Positions 1-11,032 of a stretch of DNA of 64,000 bases are shown piece after piece (the first letter of the stretch is position 1; each line of letters starts with the position of its first letter). This DNA comes from Euborellia annulipes. Its lineage: Eukaryota > Arthropoda > Insecta > Dermaptera > Anisolabididae. The notes below the pieces were generated by a model. The model was not told the origin of the DNA and made no database searches. It saw nothing but the letters and a program-made list of their open reading frames with translations. Position numbers and translations under genes: made by a program. The stretch covers positions 1-64,000 of the forward strand of contig JAKCPI010015339.1 in the NCBI GenBank assembly GCA_023213315.1, in the 5' to 3' direction.

Positions 1-8
1 AAAAAAAA

Positions 9-671
9 AATCTGGTGTGACTGGCGCACAGCACACAACTTTCTCTTACCTTCGGTAATCGAAAGTTGTGTTCTGTGCTTGTCACACCAGATTTTGTGTC
101 GACATGTATTTAGTTTCCGACAGTAGGGTACAATTGAATTCAAGATGTAAAATTTATAAGTATGGGAAAATATTTATATTTTGATACCATGGCAACCATT
201 TCCCTATCTTTTCTATGGAGTACAAGAGTAAAGTGGTCTTCAGAAGATTTCAATCACAAAATGAGAATATACATTTTATAGAGAATCTAAAAAATAATTG
301 ATTTTTGAATTTAAAATAAAATCGTTGGAGCAAATTTTGAGAAAATCGAAAAAAACTGAAAAAGTGAATCAGTAAAGTACTAGTACTCTTTGGTCGATTT
401 TGTTCAAAAGCTTCGTGTCACGTCCCATGGGGGTGCCTAACTTAAATATAAAATTTCAACTTCCTAGCTCTTTTCGTTCTTGAGATATTTTGTTCACAGA
501 CACACACACAGACAGACAGACAGACAGACCATGTCGCGAAAACCACTTTTTTGGATTCAGGGGACCTCAAAACGTGAAGATCCATCAAAATCTCGACATC
601 GAATTTTTGACATGAATCCAATACTTTCTCTCTATATATATATTACATATATACATAGGTAAGAGAAAGTA
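9..671 (+). mobile_element. Family A element, near full length
   Basis: Non-autonomous repeat with a 5' hairpin (TCTGGTGTGAC...GTCACACCAGA around CTTTCTCTTACC), a conserved middle (CATGGGAAAATATTTATATTT type), the core AGTAAAGTACTAGTACT, a CAGACAGACAGACC segment, the phrase ATGTCGCGAAAACCACTTTT, and a 3' hairpin ending GGTAAGAGAAAGTA. The first and last hairpins share ACTTTCTCTTACC in inverse orientation. No protein is encoded; the open frame at 480-662 only reads through the repeat. The superfamily is not known to me. Confidence 0.85.
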
Positions 672-815
672 AAAAAATTGATTAATGTAATTTTGATAAA
701 AAGTTTCTATGCTACTAGTATTAAATATAACCATAAAAGAACTTTAATAATATCTCCGTCTTAATTTTTGAATTATAAGCTAAAATTATTTTATTAATAT
801 AAATAGTGCATAGAT

Positions 816-1062
816 CAGGGGCATATATAAGGGGGGCGAGGGGGCCCCCCGAAATTTCCCAAACACATACCTATATAGGGATATACAGACATCAGCGCAA
901 CAAATTTTTCCGCAGGATGGAAAACTTTGGTTCCGCAAATGAAAAAATGTTCCGCAAAAAATTTCGTGTGGAAAAAAACATAGTTTCTTAAAAAAAAAAT
1001 TTTCCGCAGAAAAATTTTTGAGTTCGGGCACCCCCCGAAAAAAATTTCTATATACGCCCCTG
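816..1062 (+). mobile_element. hAT-type MITE (CAGGGGC ends)
   Basis: Terminal inverted repeats CAGGGGCATATATA / TATATACGCCCCTG are flanked by a perfect 8-bp target duplication GCATAGAT (808-815 and 1,063-1,070). Eight-bp duplications and CAGGG-type ends are typical of hAT elements. The interior has repeated TTCCGC words and no open frame of note. Its right-arm partner is 19,864-20,117 with the same target duplication, so the insertion is older than the palindrome. A third copy lies at 34,689-34,944. Confidence 0.92.
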
Positions 1063-1102
1063 GCATAGATTAATTTGCAATCAAGAGACTTTGAATCATT
1101 TT

Positions 1103-1690
1103 TACTTTCTCTTACCTATGTATATATGTAATATATATAAAGAGAGTATATATTGGTTCATGGCAAAAATTAGATGTCGAGATTTTGATGGATATACACG
1201 TTTTGAGGTTCTCTGAATCCTAAAAAGTGGTTTTCGCGACCAGGGGGGGGGGGGGGGGAAAAAAGCTATGTATCTGTGAACAAAATATCTCAAGAACGAG
1301 ATTGAAATTTTATATTTAAGTTAGGCACCGCCATGATACGTGACAAAGCTTTTGAACAATTCGGCCAACACGTATCAGTACTTTACTGAAGTACTTTTTC
1401 AGTTTTTTTCGATTTTCTCAAAAAATTCGCTCTAACAATTTTTGATTAAAATTCTAAAATTAATTATTTTTTAGATGAACTTTAAAATGTATATTCTCAT
1501 TTTGTGATTGAAATCTTCTGAAGACCACTTTACTCTTGTGCTTCATAGAGAAGATAGAAGAAATGGTTGCCATGGTAACAAAATATAAATTTTTCCCATA
1601 TTTATAAATTTTACATCTTGAAATTTTAATATATCGGCGGAAATAAGGTAAGAGAAAGTTGTATGCTGTGCGACAGTCACACCAGATTTT
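1103..1690 (-). mobile_element. Family A element, reverse
   Basis: Full-length-like copy in reverse: 3' hairpin at 1,103-1,150 and 5' hairpin CAGTCACACCAGATTTT at about 1,675-1,690. It is closer to the copy at 3,373-3,934 than to its positional partner at 19,134-19,826, because it belongs to the local palindrome. It contains a perfect X-box-like palindrome at 1,566-1,579. A G run at about 1,243-1,258 replaces the CAGACAGA segment. Confidence 0.85.
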
Positions 1691-3925
1691 TAAACAAGAA
1701 ACTTTTCAAATGAGAAAAGGATTGAAAGAAATCTCTTTCTCTCTCTCGCCTTTTTTAAATTTCAAATGATGAGAAGAAAAATGAAATTGAAAATCACACC
1801 CTTTTGTTAATTATTTCTTCTTTTTTTCTCCCTTTGTTCATAAAACAAAATTGAAATGAGCTCCCTCTCTATATTACATTTAATTATTTCATACCATAAA
1901 GACTTTTTTTTTAATTGAGTGTTTCATATTCGTTAATATAGTAATCATTGTTTAAAAAAGGATCTAAAAAGCAATTGATTTATGAATTTTAATCAAAAAT
2001 CATTGGAGCGAATTTTGAGAAAATCTGAAAAAGTACAAGTGCTCTTTGGTAGATTTTATTTAAAAGGATTAATTTCCAGAAGTGGTGGCTGGACATATAA
2101 TTAACAATGAGGAGATTACAGCCGAAAATATCTCTCTTTTTACTTTCTTACTATATATAAAATGTGGTGACAGATCAGAAATTAGACAGTTCATGAAGTG
2201 TCTAGACATTTCATGAACTGCAGCGAGATCGTGTAATGACAAACAGTTACATGATCTGGCTAAAAATTTTAGACAGTTCGCGTAAGGCAATTGCCTTAGA
2301 ATGTGTAATGCCGAGAATTACATGAAATGTCTAAATTTTTTAGGTGTCCATGAACTGCCTAACAGCAGTTTTGCCGATCGTGTACTGTTTGTAATTTAAT
2401 GCAATAAATCTAAAAAATTTTATTTTTTCGGAAAATCAAAAAAGGGCTTCTATAAGTTGTAGACATTTTAAATAACTTTAATTTAAAAAAAAAATTGAAT
2501 TTGTGGCCGCTGGAATTTCCCAAAAATTAGAACCCAGAGACTCGCACCTTAACTCAAGATTTACAAAGTGAGGAAGATTTGGAAAATTTAGTAATCGATA
2601 ATAATATAGTATTGAAAAAAATTTACTTTTTTCGAGATCTTTATTTGCTTTACAAACGGTACACGATCGGCAAAACTGCTGTTAGGCAGTTCATGAACTG
2701 TCTAAAAAATTTAGACATTTCATGTAATTCTCGAGCATTACACGATCTGTCTAAGGCCCAATTGCATTTCATGAACTGTCTAAAATTTTTAGCCAGATCA
2801 TGTAACTGTTTGACCATTACACGATCTCGCTGCAGTTCATGAAATGTCTAGACACTTCATGAACTGTCTAATTTCACGATCTGTCTACGACATATACATA
2901 GGTAAGAGAAAGTAAAAAGAGAGATATTTTCGGCTGCCTTAATCTCCTCATTGTTAATTATATGTCCAGCCACCACTTCTGGAAATTAATCCTTTTAAAT
3001 AAAATCTACCAAAGAGCACTTGTACTTTTTCAGATTTTCTCAAAATTCGCTCCAATGATTTTGATTAAAATTCATAAATCAATTGCTTTTTTAGATCCTT
3101 TTTAAACAATGATTAATATTAACAGAATATGAAACACTCAATTAAAAAAAAAAAAAAGTCTTTTATGGTATGAAATAATTAAATGTAATATAGAGAGGGG
3201 CTCATTTTCAATTTTGTTTTATGAACAAAGGGAGAAAAAAAAGAAGAAATAATTAACAAAAAGGGTGTGATTTTCAATTTCATTTTTTCTTCTCATCATT
3301 TGAAATTTAAAAAAGGCGAGAGAGAGAAAGAGATTTCTTTCAATCCTTTTCTCATTTAAAAGTTTCTTGTTTAAAAATCTGGTGTGACTGTCGCACAGCA
3401 TACAACTTTCTCTTACCTTAGTTTCCGCCGATATATTAAAATTCAAGATGTAAAATTTATAAATATGGGAAAAATTTATATTTTGTTACCATGGCAACCA
3501 TTTCTTCTATCTTCTCTATGAAGCACAAGAGTAAAGTGGTCTTCAGAAGATTTCAATCACAAAATGAGAATATACATTTTAAAGTTCATCTAAAAAATAA
3601 TTAATTTTTGAATTTTAATCAAAATTGTTAGAGCGAATTTTTTGAGAAAATCGAAAAAACTGAAAAAGTACTTCAGTAAAGTACTAGTACGTGTTGGCCG
3701 AATTTGTTCAAAAGCTTTGTCACGTATCATGGCGGTGCCTAACTTAAATATAAAATTTCAATCTCGTTCTTGAGATATTTTGTTCACAGATACATAGTGG
3801 TCGCGAAAACCACTTTTTAGGATTCAGGGAACCTCAAAACGTGTATATCCATCAAAATCTCGACATCTAATTTTTGCCATGAACCAATACTTTCTCTCTC
3901 TTTATATTAACACATATAGAGGTAA
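1115..3925. repeat. Secondary palindrome inside left arm
   Basis: 1,115-2,400 is the reverse complement of about 2,640-3,925. Both sides contain a family A copy, the same CT/GA-rich stretch (1,720-1,750 against 3,310-3,350), the same TTAATCCTTTTAAAT stretch and the same block of short repeats. The right arm of the large palindrome has this sequence on only one side, so this half was added or replaced later. The junction at about 1,110-1,145 lies in a family A 3' hairpin, as expected for homology-guided template switching or gene conversion. Confidence 0.85.
2160..2890. repeat. Foldback built of TTCATGAACTG short repeats
   Basis: Two inverted blocks (2,160-2,400 and 2,640-2,890) are made of alternating short words: CAGTTCATGAACTGTCTAA and CATTACACGATCT. 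They flank a half copy of a piggyBac-like MITE (about 2,400-2,545). The words are themselves palindromic, so the block can fold at several scales. Open frames that give MNCLKFLARSCN-like strings come from this repeat and are not genes. The partner block in the right arm is 18,125-18,870. Confidence 0.75.
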
Positions 3926-3934
3926 GAGAAGGTT
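3373..3934 (+). mobile_element. Family A element
   Basis: Forward copy with the 5' hairpin at 3,375 (half of it shortened), a perfect X-box-like palindrome at 3,485-3,498, core GTAAAGTACTAGTACG, and 3' hairpin ending GGTAAGAGAAGGTT. It joins directly to a hAT remnant. Partner in the right arm: 17,084-17,648. Confidence 0.85.
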
Positions 3935-3936
3935 AA

Positions 3937-4098
3937 AAAAATAATCGATTATAGCTTCTTTTTTCTCTCTTGCAAAATTTCCAATTTTCCCTCTTTTGAC
4001 CTTTTTTTACCATACGAGTCTCATCCCATCTTTTCAAACGACTGTTTCTCAAAAATTGAAGAATAATTGATTAATCGATTATTTTGCGCAGCCCTAAT
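3937..4098 (-). mobile_element. hAT remnant with TAGGGCTGCGCAAAATAATC end
   Basis: The right end reads GCGCAGCCCTA, a TAGGG-type hAT terminus, with a subterminal ATCGATTAATCGATT palindrome; the other end is lost at the junction with family A. The interior shares ACGAGTCTCATCCCATCTTT with the hAT element at 33,353-33,725. The right-arm partner is about 16,922-17,080. Confidence 0.6.
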
Positions 4099-4664
4099 AG
4101 TAAGACATTGTCTTCACTAATTTTCACTTTATCTGGGAAACGAGAGCCAATTCAGCCAAAGTGCCTCAAAATTCCCTAAAATCGCTAAAGTATCCTTGAC
4201 CTTAATTAACTAAAAAATTTTTTTTTCCCTAATTAAAAACAAACGAAGAAGCCGAAAAATGTAAATTTAACCGTTAAGAAATTTAATACTTTATTTAATT
4301 TATTGGGAACATTTGTTTATTTTATTAAGGGAAAAAGTCACGCTTTTGTTCTATTCTTTTTTTTATTTTAAACATTCTCTCTCCCACCTTGAATTCTATT
4401 TTTTTTTTTTTTTTTTTTTTTTTTTGTTTTTAATAAAAAAAGACACATTTACTAGTTATACAAATATTTAGAAATTTTTGTCAAGACCACAATACTTTCT
4501 CACTCCAAAAATCAAAGACTACATTAAAAAAAAAATATGAATTTCCAATCATGTTTCATATACTTTCGTTCTTGAATTTTAATATAACCAGTTTGTGAAA
4601 TCAAATTAGTTAATTAAGTAAAAAAAAAATATGAATAAAATTTAAGTAACCTAAAAATACTCTT

Positions 4665-4765
4665 AACAAACTAAGTAGTCGAAATGGCATAGGAGTCGTA
4701 CAAATTCATATATGAAGGGAAGAAATCAAGAGCCCGAGTTCAAACCTCTCACGGGACGATTTTTT
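4665..4765 (+). repeat. tRNA-like segment (possible SINE head)
   Basis: GAGCCCGAGTTCAAACCTC resembles a pol III B box, and the 60 bases before it, AGTAGTCGAAATGGCATAGG, could be a degenerate A-box region. It does not fold as a full cloverleaf by eye, so I read it as a SINE head or decayed tRNA pseudogene. Partner: 16,255-16,345. Confidence 0.4.
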
Positions 4766-4856
4766 TTTTTAAACTAGAGTATGAAATTTTTCATAAACTC
4801 GTTTATGAACTTTTATTAAATTGCTTTATGAAAGTTCATTTTTGTTTTTTTTTTCA

Positions 4857-5488
4857 GTATTTGAAGCTATTCTTGGATATTTTGGTAGCGCTGATTCTAT
4901 AAATGCCATCAGTTTTGCCTCATCACGTCAGAACTGAAATGATATTTGAATTTAGCATGAAAAATATTTCAACAATCTCATATTTTTCTTAATTCTTGTG
5001 AAAGAAACATAAGTCCATTTTTTTCGTCCAGTGAGTGTACTTGTGTTTTTTCTTTGGTGACGTTTTCGTTCATAATTTCGTTAATAATTAACAGATTTTT
5101 ACGAATGAATGATTTTTAGAAAGCCAAAGAACTATAGAATATCGTAAATATATGTTTTTTGCATTCAGGGATATCTAAAAATTGTATTAGGGGTGACCAA
5201 AGCAAAGAAAATCTTAAAAATGTCGATTTTTCTAAACTTTTATCCATTTGCGGCACGTCTAAATGACCTCCGATTGGATTGAAACTTGAAACTTATATCT
5301 ATGATAACTAAGTGCATATTTATAAGGGGTGTCGCATTAAAAAAATCCAGGTAATATAAATTAGAGCACATTTTCTATTAAAATTTTTTCTCTATAGCTC
5401 TAAAACCTGACGTGATGGGGGCAAAACTGATGGTATTTTTGGAATCAGCGCTACCCAAATACCCAGAAATAGATTCAAATTCTCAGTC
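4857..5488. mobile_element. TIR element with long inverted ends
   Basis: About 75-bp inverted ends: GGTAGCGCTGATTC and CCATCAGTTTTGCC near 4,884-4,920 are matched by GGCAAAACTGATGG and GAATCAGCGCTACC near 5,422-5,453. The outer ends read CAGTATTTGAAGC / CAAATTCTCAG. No transposase frame is seen in the 630 bp. Partner in the right arm about 15,536-16,165. The superfamily is unclear because the target duplication is hidden in T and A runs. Confidence 0.7.
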
Positions 5489-5930
5489 AACAAAAAAAAG
5501 TTCCTTTTTGTTGTCCTGTGTTATTATTTCAATTATTTATTCTGCCAATTTTTTTTTTTTTACTTCTATACTATAATTTTAATATTATTAACATAATCAA
5601 AGACTAAATCAAAATATCCCCTTCAAAATGATTGATCGATCCTCTCCATGTTTATTATTGGTCAACTTATTAGTGACTGTGTGTGTCTTTAGAGTCCCAT
5701 TAAAAAGGAATCAAATTTCCGCTAAGAAAAAAAAAAAAATCATAATTGATGAGGTTCCTTCAAACAAAATAAAAACGAATTACTTCGCAAGTTATGAAAT
5801 ATAAATAAACACTGTGCATACAGAACTTGAACATCCCTATGAAAATTATAAAAATAATATCATAGGGGATGGAGGGGAAGGGGGTTTCTATCACATTAAA
5901 TTCTAGAATTTCATTTGAAAATAAATGAAA
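5489..5930. other. AT-rich sequence, no recognised content
   Basis: Simple A/T runs and a GGGGATGGAGGGG stretch before the next family A copy. No coding frame, inverted ends or RNA gene seen. Confidence 0.5.
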
Positions 5931-6325
5931 AAAAAATCTGGTGTGACTGGTCGCTCAGCACACAACTTTCTCCTACCTTCGGTAATCGAAAGTTGTGTTC
6001 TGCACTTGTCACACCAGATTTTTTTGTGTCGACATATATTAGGATCCGGTAGATTCGAATTTCAAGATGTAAAATTTATAAGCATGGGAAAATATTTATA
6101 TTTTGTTACCGTAGAAACCATTTCTCCTATCTTTTCTATGGAGTACAAGAGTAAAGTGTCTTCAGAAGATTTCAATGGCAAATGAGAATATACATTTTAA
6201 AGAGAATCTAAAAAATAATTGATTTTTGAATTTTAATCAAAATCGTTGGAGAGACTTTTGAGAAAATCGAAAAAAAAAATCATACATCAGTTTATTTACA
6301 TCAGTAAAGTACTATTAATTTTTGA
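5931..6325 (+). mobile_element. Family A element, 3' truncated
   Basis: Complete 5' hairpin and middle section, then sequence leaves the family near 6,320, before the CAGACAGA segment. The X-box-like site is degraded (GTTACCGTAGAAAC). The apparent frame at 5,925-6,185 is repeat read-through. Partner: 14,690-15,088. Confidence 0.8.
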
Positions 6326-6382
6326 CTGTTTTTGTTTATCCGTAGAATACTAAAAAATAAAATAAATTTTTTTTTTTTTTTT

Positions 6383-6849
6383 TAAGAAAAACACACACTT
6401 TTTCGGCAACTTAGGCCATTTAAGACTTTTTACGATACCCATTATTTGTAAATATATCTATTAGAGCAGCGGTCGGGGAACTTTTTTAATCATTACCCCA
6501 AAATATTTTTGTGTAAGTTGATATTACCCCATGGCGAAGAACAAAAAAAATACGAAATCGCCTCTTTTTAGCATCTTTCATATTATAGCCCCCATGATAA
6601 TTTTGAAACTCACTCAATTTTACTCACAAAAGTTTCATTTTACCCCGAAAATGTCATTTTTACCCCCATTTGGGATAATTTACCCCGGTTCCCCGACCGC
6701 TGTATTAGAGATACAGGCATCCTTATTTAAGCCATTTGGTATCCCAATGACTTAAATAAAATCATCGAACCTCCTCGGGATCCGAACCTCAACTCTTGGT
6801 ATACAAAGCGCGCGCGCGCGCGTCTGCCAACTACACCAAGCCCGAGGGC
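6383..6849 (-). mobile_element. tRNA-derived SINE split by a hAT
   Basis: On the minus strand a tRNA-like head (GCCCTCGGGCTTGGTGTAG A-box region, B box in GAGGTTCGGATCCC) is followed by GATGATTTTATTTAAG, GGATACCAAATGGC and the tail TTCGGCAACTTAGGCC (written on the plus strand). The anticodon region is replaced by a (CG)n run. A hAT MITE interrupts it at 6,467-6,702. The right-arm partner is 14,171-14,637. Confidence 0.85.
6467..6702 (+). mobile_element. hAT-type MITE inside SINE
   Basis: Ends CAGCGGTCGGGGAAC / GTTCCCCGACCGCTG with a perfect 8-bp target duplication TATTAGAG (6,459-6,466, 6,703-6,710). It lies within SINE sequence and is also present in the right arm, so it predates the palindrome. 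Confidence 0.93.
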
Positions 6850-6935
6850 AAATCAAAATTTGATATGGAAAATATATAAACACAAGGAAGGAAGCAGGTG
6901 CAGCCAAAATTAAAGCCTCCGATTTTGTTACAATT

Positions 6936-6985
6936 AATGAGACGTTTCGAGAAAACTTTATTTCCTCATCATCAGTCTTTCCTAC
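6936..6985 (-). ncRNA. Degenerate hammerhead ribozyme motif
   Basis: Mirror of the right-arm motif at 14,038-14,085. On the minus strand, CTGATGA, a GAGGAAA/TTTTCTC stem II and CGAAACGTC occur in the right order. Stem I is weak, so activity is doubtful. Confidence 0.5.
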
Positions 6986-7480
6986 ACAAGAAATACATAA
7001 TATAACACATTAATATAGAATAGAGAGAAAATTTTTTTTAACAATATAAGATAATACTTAAAAAGCTTCTCGATTATAAATATATTTCTTTCAATATTTC
7101 TTAAAATATTTCTATAATTAAAAATTTAATCTTAAAATCTGGTCAATGCTATTTGAATTAAAACGAAATGTTGAAAGAAGAAAGCTTTTCATCAAATCAA
7201 TAAAGACAAATTTACATAGATATATAAAAATTTTTTAAAACAATCCCTCAAAAATTCCCTTATAAAAACCCCCTTGAATATGTGAGATCGGGCCAAGAGT
7301 ATGGCAGAGAATCAAATGAATATTTCTCAACATTTCGAAAAACCCCTACACGTCTTCAGCACATCTGGAGGGCAGGTCACTAATAACCCCATCATATATG
7401 CCGCTCAACCCTTCACAATCCGTATGAAAGTTAATTGCCCGGTCACCAAATAATTTGATGTATTTGAAAATATATAAATA

Positions 7481-7955
7481 TACTAGACGCAAAGCCCCGC
7501 CGAAGGCTGCGCCCCCTGGACCCCCTTGCTCGCCTACTTATATACATACCGGTACATACATTTTCCCTTTTCATTTTTATATATAGAGATTATTTTAACG
7601 GTTAATTATTCATGAACTTGAGATTTTTTGTGAATCATATCCTTTCCGGGACTCTCCCGGGTAAACAGACAAAAAATTTACGCCGATATTTTGAGAATTC
7701 AAAATGTAAATAAATCAAAAAATCGTAAACATGGGTAAATCTTTATAATTTGTTACCATGGCAACTATTTCTCCTAATTTTATTTTTTTCTTATTTTAAC
7801 GGTTAATTACTCATTAACTTATTGTTATTTGTGAAACAAAACCTGTCCGGAACTCTCACAAACATACACAGAAAATTTCATCATAATTGGTTCAGTCGTT
7901 TAGGAGGAGTTCAGTCACATACACACGTACAGAAGAATTATATATATAAAGATAC
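7481..7955 (+). mobile_element. RTE-like / SINE-like unit with GC-rich head
   Basis: Begins ACTAGACGCAAAGCCCCG with CCGCCGAAGGCTGCGCCCCC, then AT-rich body and a tail TTGGTTCAGTCGTTTAGGAG...CACATACACACGTAC ending in a TA-rich microsatellite. This is the usual look of 3' ends of RTE-type LINEs and their SINEs. The body (7,680-7,780) is homologous to the middle of family A, including a perfect GTTACCATGGCAAC. Partner 13,068-13,528; relatives at 44,279-44,826, 42,315 and 46,011. Confidence 0.6.
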
Positions 7956-8984
7956 AACAATGAAGCGATAGTAGTGCACTCTCGAGGCGTAGTAAAGAAA
8001 CCTGGTATGAGTTGTCGGTGACGTCACGGCTTGTAACCGAGATGGGCGAAAAAATTTGAGGCTATGTAATAAAAGTTTTACTTTAAAAAAATATTTTTTA
8101 ATTAAAAAAAAAGCAGTCTATTATGATAATGTCATTTGAAAAAATTCCTTAAAATGTTTCTGTAGTTTCGGACTAAAACTTCAATGTGGCCCTCCTGAAG
8201 TCCCTTAATAGAAATCTAATTGTAATTTGAATGCAATAGAGTGAAGATCGATCATGTTGATTGATCGACTTGTTGGCTGGCTAACCTCAAATGTATTTTT
8301 ATTTTATAAAAAAAAAAAAAAAAAAAAAAAAACATGATCCATTTGTGATCGTATATTTGAAGTTAATTCAGAAATATAGAGCAGGAGCAAGGGATGTGTG
8401 TCAGTGATGCGATGCGATGTGATGTGATGGCCTCTCCCTCAGCTGGATAATCATTTTTGCGAGTTTTATGCCCGTCCGACCCCAAAGGTCCCACCCATCG
8501 AGAGCTCAGCCCAGCCAACCAGCAGGATATTTTCTGCTTATCGATCCTCTCTCTCTCTCTCGCTCTCTCTCTTTTCGGGAATAAATTCCATCTTAGTGTC
8601 AGTCAGAATAAAAAGGCATTTTCTTTTTTGCAAGGTTAAAGACAGTTGGCATACTTTAAATAAAATAAATAAATAAACACTTGACGATCTCTAATCATTT
8701 GATTGTTTATTTTAACACTTTTTGGCTTCGTTTCCAACTGAAATTGCATCATTTACTCGCGCCCTTTTCAACCTCAGATTAAAGTAAAGATTTATTTGTT
8801 TTCAAAATATCGTTGGTTTATTTTATATTTACTTTTTTTGTTTTTTGTTAATTTGTCATCTCCTTCAGGTTGTTAATTCAATTTGTATAGAGTCCGCCTT
8901 CGGCTAGTGACGCCCATAGTCAATCGGGGCCTTGCTTTTGCATTTTTTGTTTTTTGTTTTACGTTTTTTATAAATTACCTATAA
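7956..8984. other. No gene; CT microsatellite
   Basis: Unclassified sequence with a long A run (about 8,310-8,332), a GATGCGATGTGATGTGATG run (about 8,405) and a (CT)n tract at 8,547-8,571. Open frames across it, such as 8,457-8,639, read through the microsatellite and are mirrored in the right arm. No splice-framed coding sequence is seen. Confidence 0.5.
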
Positions 8985-9235
8985 GGGCAGCTACACACGT
9001 AACTGCAAACTTGACAAGCATGCATGTGCAATCTTTTGTAGGACTACAAGCAAACTGTAGCGTCGGTAGGAGAATTTTGAGCAAGCAAAATTTTTATTTG
9101 TTCAAGCCGCTTGATTGTTAATTATGCACAAGCATATTCGCGCAAGCATTTTAATTACGCAAGCCGCTTGATGCTCGGTTGAATTTTAATCATGCGCAAG
9201 CATAAACCTCTCCGCCATTTTGGTTGATTGATGAT
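8985..9235 (+). repeat. Repeat rich in GCAAGC / AAGCATG words
   Basis: Contains repeated GCAAGC, GCACAAGC and CAAGCCGCTTGATGCTCG words. Homologous to 11,810-12,035 (right arm) and, outside the palindrome, to 46,895-47,050. The latter shares GCAAACTTGACAAGCA and CAAGCCGCTTGATGCTCG. Element boundaries are not resolved. Confidence 0.6.
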
Positions 9236-9996
9236 TGATGATTATTGTTCTGGGGCTTCTCTTTGCACTGCGACCTTCTAGATCAGATCTATTGTGCTCC
9301 CCCGTTCTAGGAATGGTTCGAATTCGGGTGATGTTTTACCCCTGAATTCCTATGTCCATCCCTCAGGCCCTTAGTGCCTGGAATTGGGAGGGGATGGTGT
9401 ACTCCTTTTGCTCCAGGAGAGACGTTCGACTTTGGTTGAATTTTTTCGGCAAGTTGGGTTCGAACTGAGTGACATTTTACCTCGTATTACTAAGCCTCAG
9501 CTTATCCGATAAGCCATTTTGGTTGACATTTGATATTTAGTTAATATATTATATTAATTCATTTAAAATTTCTTTTAATTAATATTTATTCATATCAGTT
9601 CTCGAAACGGCTCTAACGATTTATTTCCTAAATTTTAAATATATACTATTTATGGTCCCAAAATGAATGATAGGTCTCATGTTTGGGAAAAATTCGGGTA
9701 CTAGTACCGTAATTTACTGGTGTACTTTTTTATATTTTTTCTAATTTTCTCGAAATTTTCTTTTAAAAGATTTCTTTCAAATTTTAAATAGTTCCTGTTC
9801 CCGCATAAAAAAAACAAATTGCACTAGGTCTTTAGTTTCCTCGGGGAAACCTAGAGTACTTATAATTTCACGGCAGAAAATTTTATTAGTTTTTTCCATT
9901 TTCGTTTTAAAGGTTTTATAATGTTCAAAGCCTAGTGGGCTTGCTTCCCTGGTCAAACCCTCCCTTTCTTTACCCAGGAACCACAGATTTAACCCT
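9236..9996. other. GC-richer unclassified repeat at inner arm edge
   Basis: 9,250-9,510 is less AT-rich and contains GGTTCGAATTC and GGGTTCGAACTG, which look like pol III B boxes, and CCCTCAGGCCCTTAGTGCC. 9,660-9,990 has GGTACTAGTACCG and core words resembling family A. No coding frame recognised. Confidence 0.4.
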
Positions 9997-11032
9997 AGCC
10001 ACGCCACACGCTCAACTAGCTTTTATATATTTCATTAATGTTAGCAAAAAGACAAAAACAAATGTGGAATGTAAATAACTTAATTTGTAGCTCGGTCATT
10101 AGAGAGGATGATGAGTGAACAACACAAATTAAGAACCCCTAAAAAAAAAAGGAACGTGATATTATTTTATTTTTGTTTTCTATTTAAATATATAGAGGGA
10201 AAAAAAGAGACTAATTTCGTTTAAAATTGTAAAGAATTGAATTAAATGAAGCTAAATATAAAGGGTAAGAGAAAGTAAAAATTGAAAAATATTTATAGTT
10301 TATTTCAAGCAGTCAACATTTAAAGAGGATCTAAAAATAATTGATTTATGAAATTAATTTAATCAAAATCGTTAGCTGGAGAAAATGGAAAAAACTGAAA
10401 AGGGCATCAGTAAAGTACTAGTACTTTTTGGCCGTTTTTGTTTAAAAGCTTATATTCAGAGAAGTGCCTAACTTAAATATAAAGTTCCGGGGTGACCGAA
10501 CCGGAGCTCGGTCTTTTTTTTATATAAAATTGTAAAAATCTAAAAAAAGTACATCAGTAAGTACGAATACTCGAGGGGGCGCGAGATTTGATTTGAATAG
10601 AAGAAATAGGAAAATATTTAAAATTTGAAAGAAATTATAACGAGACAACTTGCTCTTCAATGGAAACATCAATAAAAACACCAAAATAAGAAATAACAGT
10701 CCAGGGAGAGCTTTGAGGAATAGCAACATTACTGGGTGGATACTTAGAGGAGACAGTGCCTCATAAGAAAACTTTAATCATGAGATATAAGAGAGTTGCC
10801 CAGGAAATGCGTCAGCCCTGGAGACAATTAAAAATTATTATTTTCAATAAAATTAATTAATAATTAGTATTTTAATAATATAATTTCAATAATAATCTAC
10901 CAATTAGCCTTTTTGATATTATTAAATTAAATACATTGTTAAGTAATTATTGATATAAAAAAATTAAATTTACAAAATTGCACATTAATTAAAATTTAAT
11001 ATTTATTTATTTTTATTTATTTATTCGTGGTG
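9997..11032. other. Unique spacer between palindrome arms
   Basis: About 1 kb of AT-rich sequence that is not inverted-repeated with either arm. It holds a partial family A copy (10,262-10,492), then sequence with GTACATCAGTAAGTAC-like words at about 10,550. No frame looks coding; the minus-strand frame at 10,520-10,729 is a hydrophobic artefact of A/T runs. Confidence 0.8.
10262..10492 (+). mobile_element. Family A fragment
   Basis: GGTAAGAGAAAGTA is followed by a shortened middle, CATCAGTAAAGTACTAGTAC, and GTGCCTAACTTAAATATAAA. Both termini are incomplete. It sits in the spacer of the giant palindrome. Confidence 0.6.

Larger units (their letters stand above)
1..9996 (+). repeat. Left arm of giant inverted repeat
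   Basis: Reading 1-9,996 forward gives the same ordered content as reading 20,937 back to 11,033 on the minus strand. Shared landmarks include the hAT MITE at 816-1,062 (matches 19,864-20,117), the hAT in a SINE at 6,467-6,702 (matches 14,318-14,554), the RTE-like unit at 7,481, and the inner edge ending in CCACAGATTTAA. The first bases are an A run matching the T run near 20,930, so the arm may extend left of the window. By eye most stretches match closely, with scattered substitutions and indels. About 1,130-2,400 does not match its partner. Confidence 0.95.

Noticed and set aside
480..662. Small frames in family A copies (e.g. 480-662, 20,271-20,453, 30,526-30,747)
   Set aside because: They follow the CAGACAGA run and 3' hairpin and are broken differently in each copy; not conserved as protein.
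2579..2842. Open frame with MNCLKFLARSCN strings, also at 18,177 and 18,552
   Set aside because: It translates the short TTCATGAACTG/ATTACACGATCT repeat and appears on opposite strands in the palindrome; no start context, no domain.
8457..8639. Frame in a less AT-rich part, repeated at 12,383-12,568
   Set aside because: Crosses a CT microsatellite; the pair is just the two palindrome arms.
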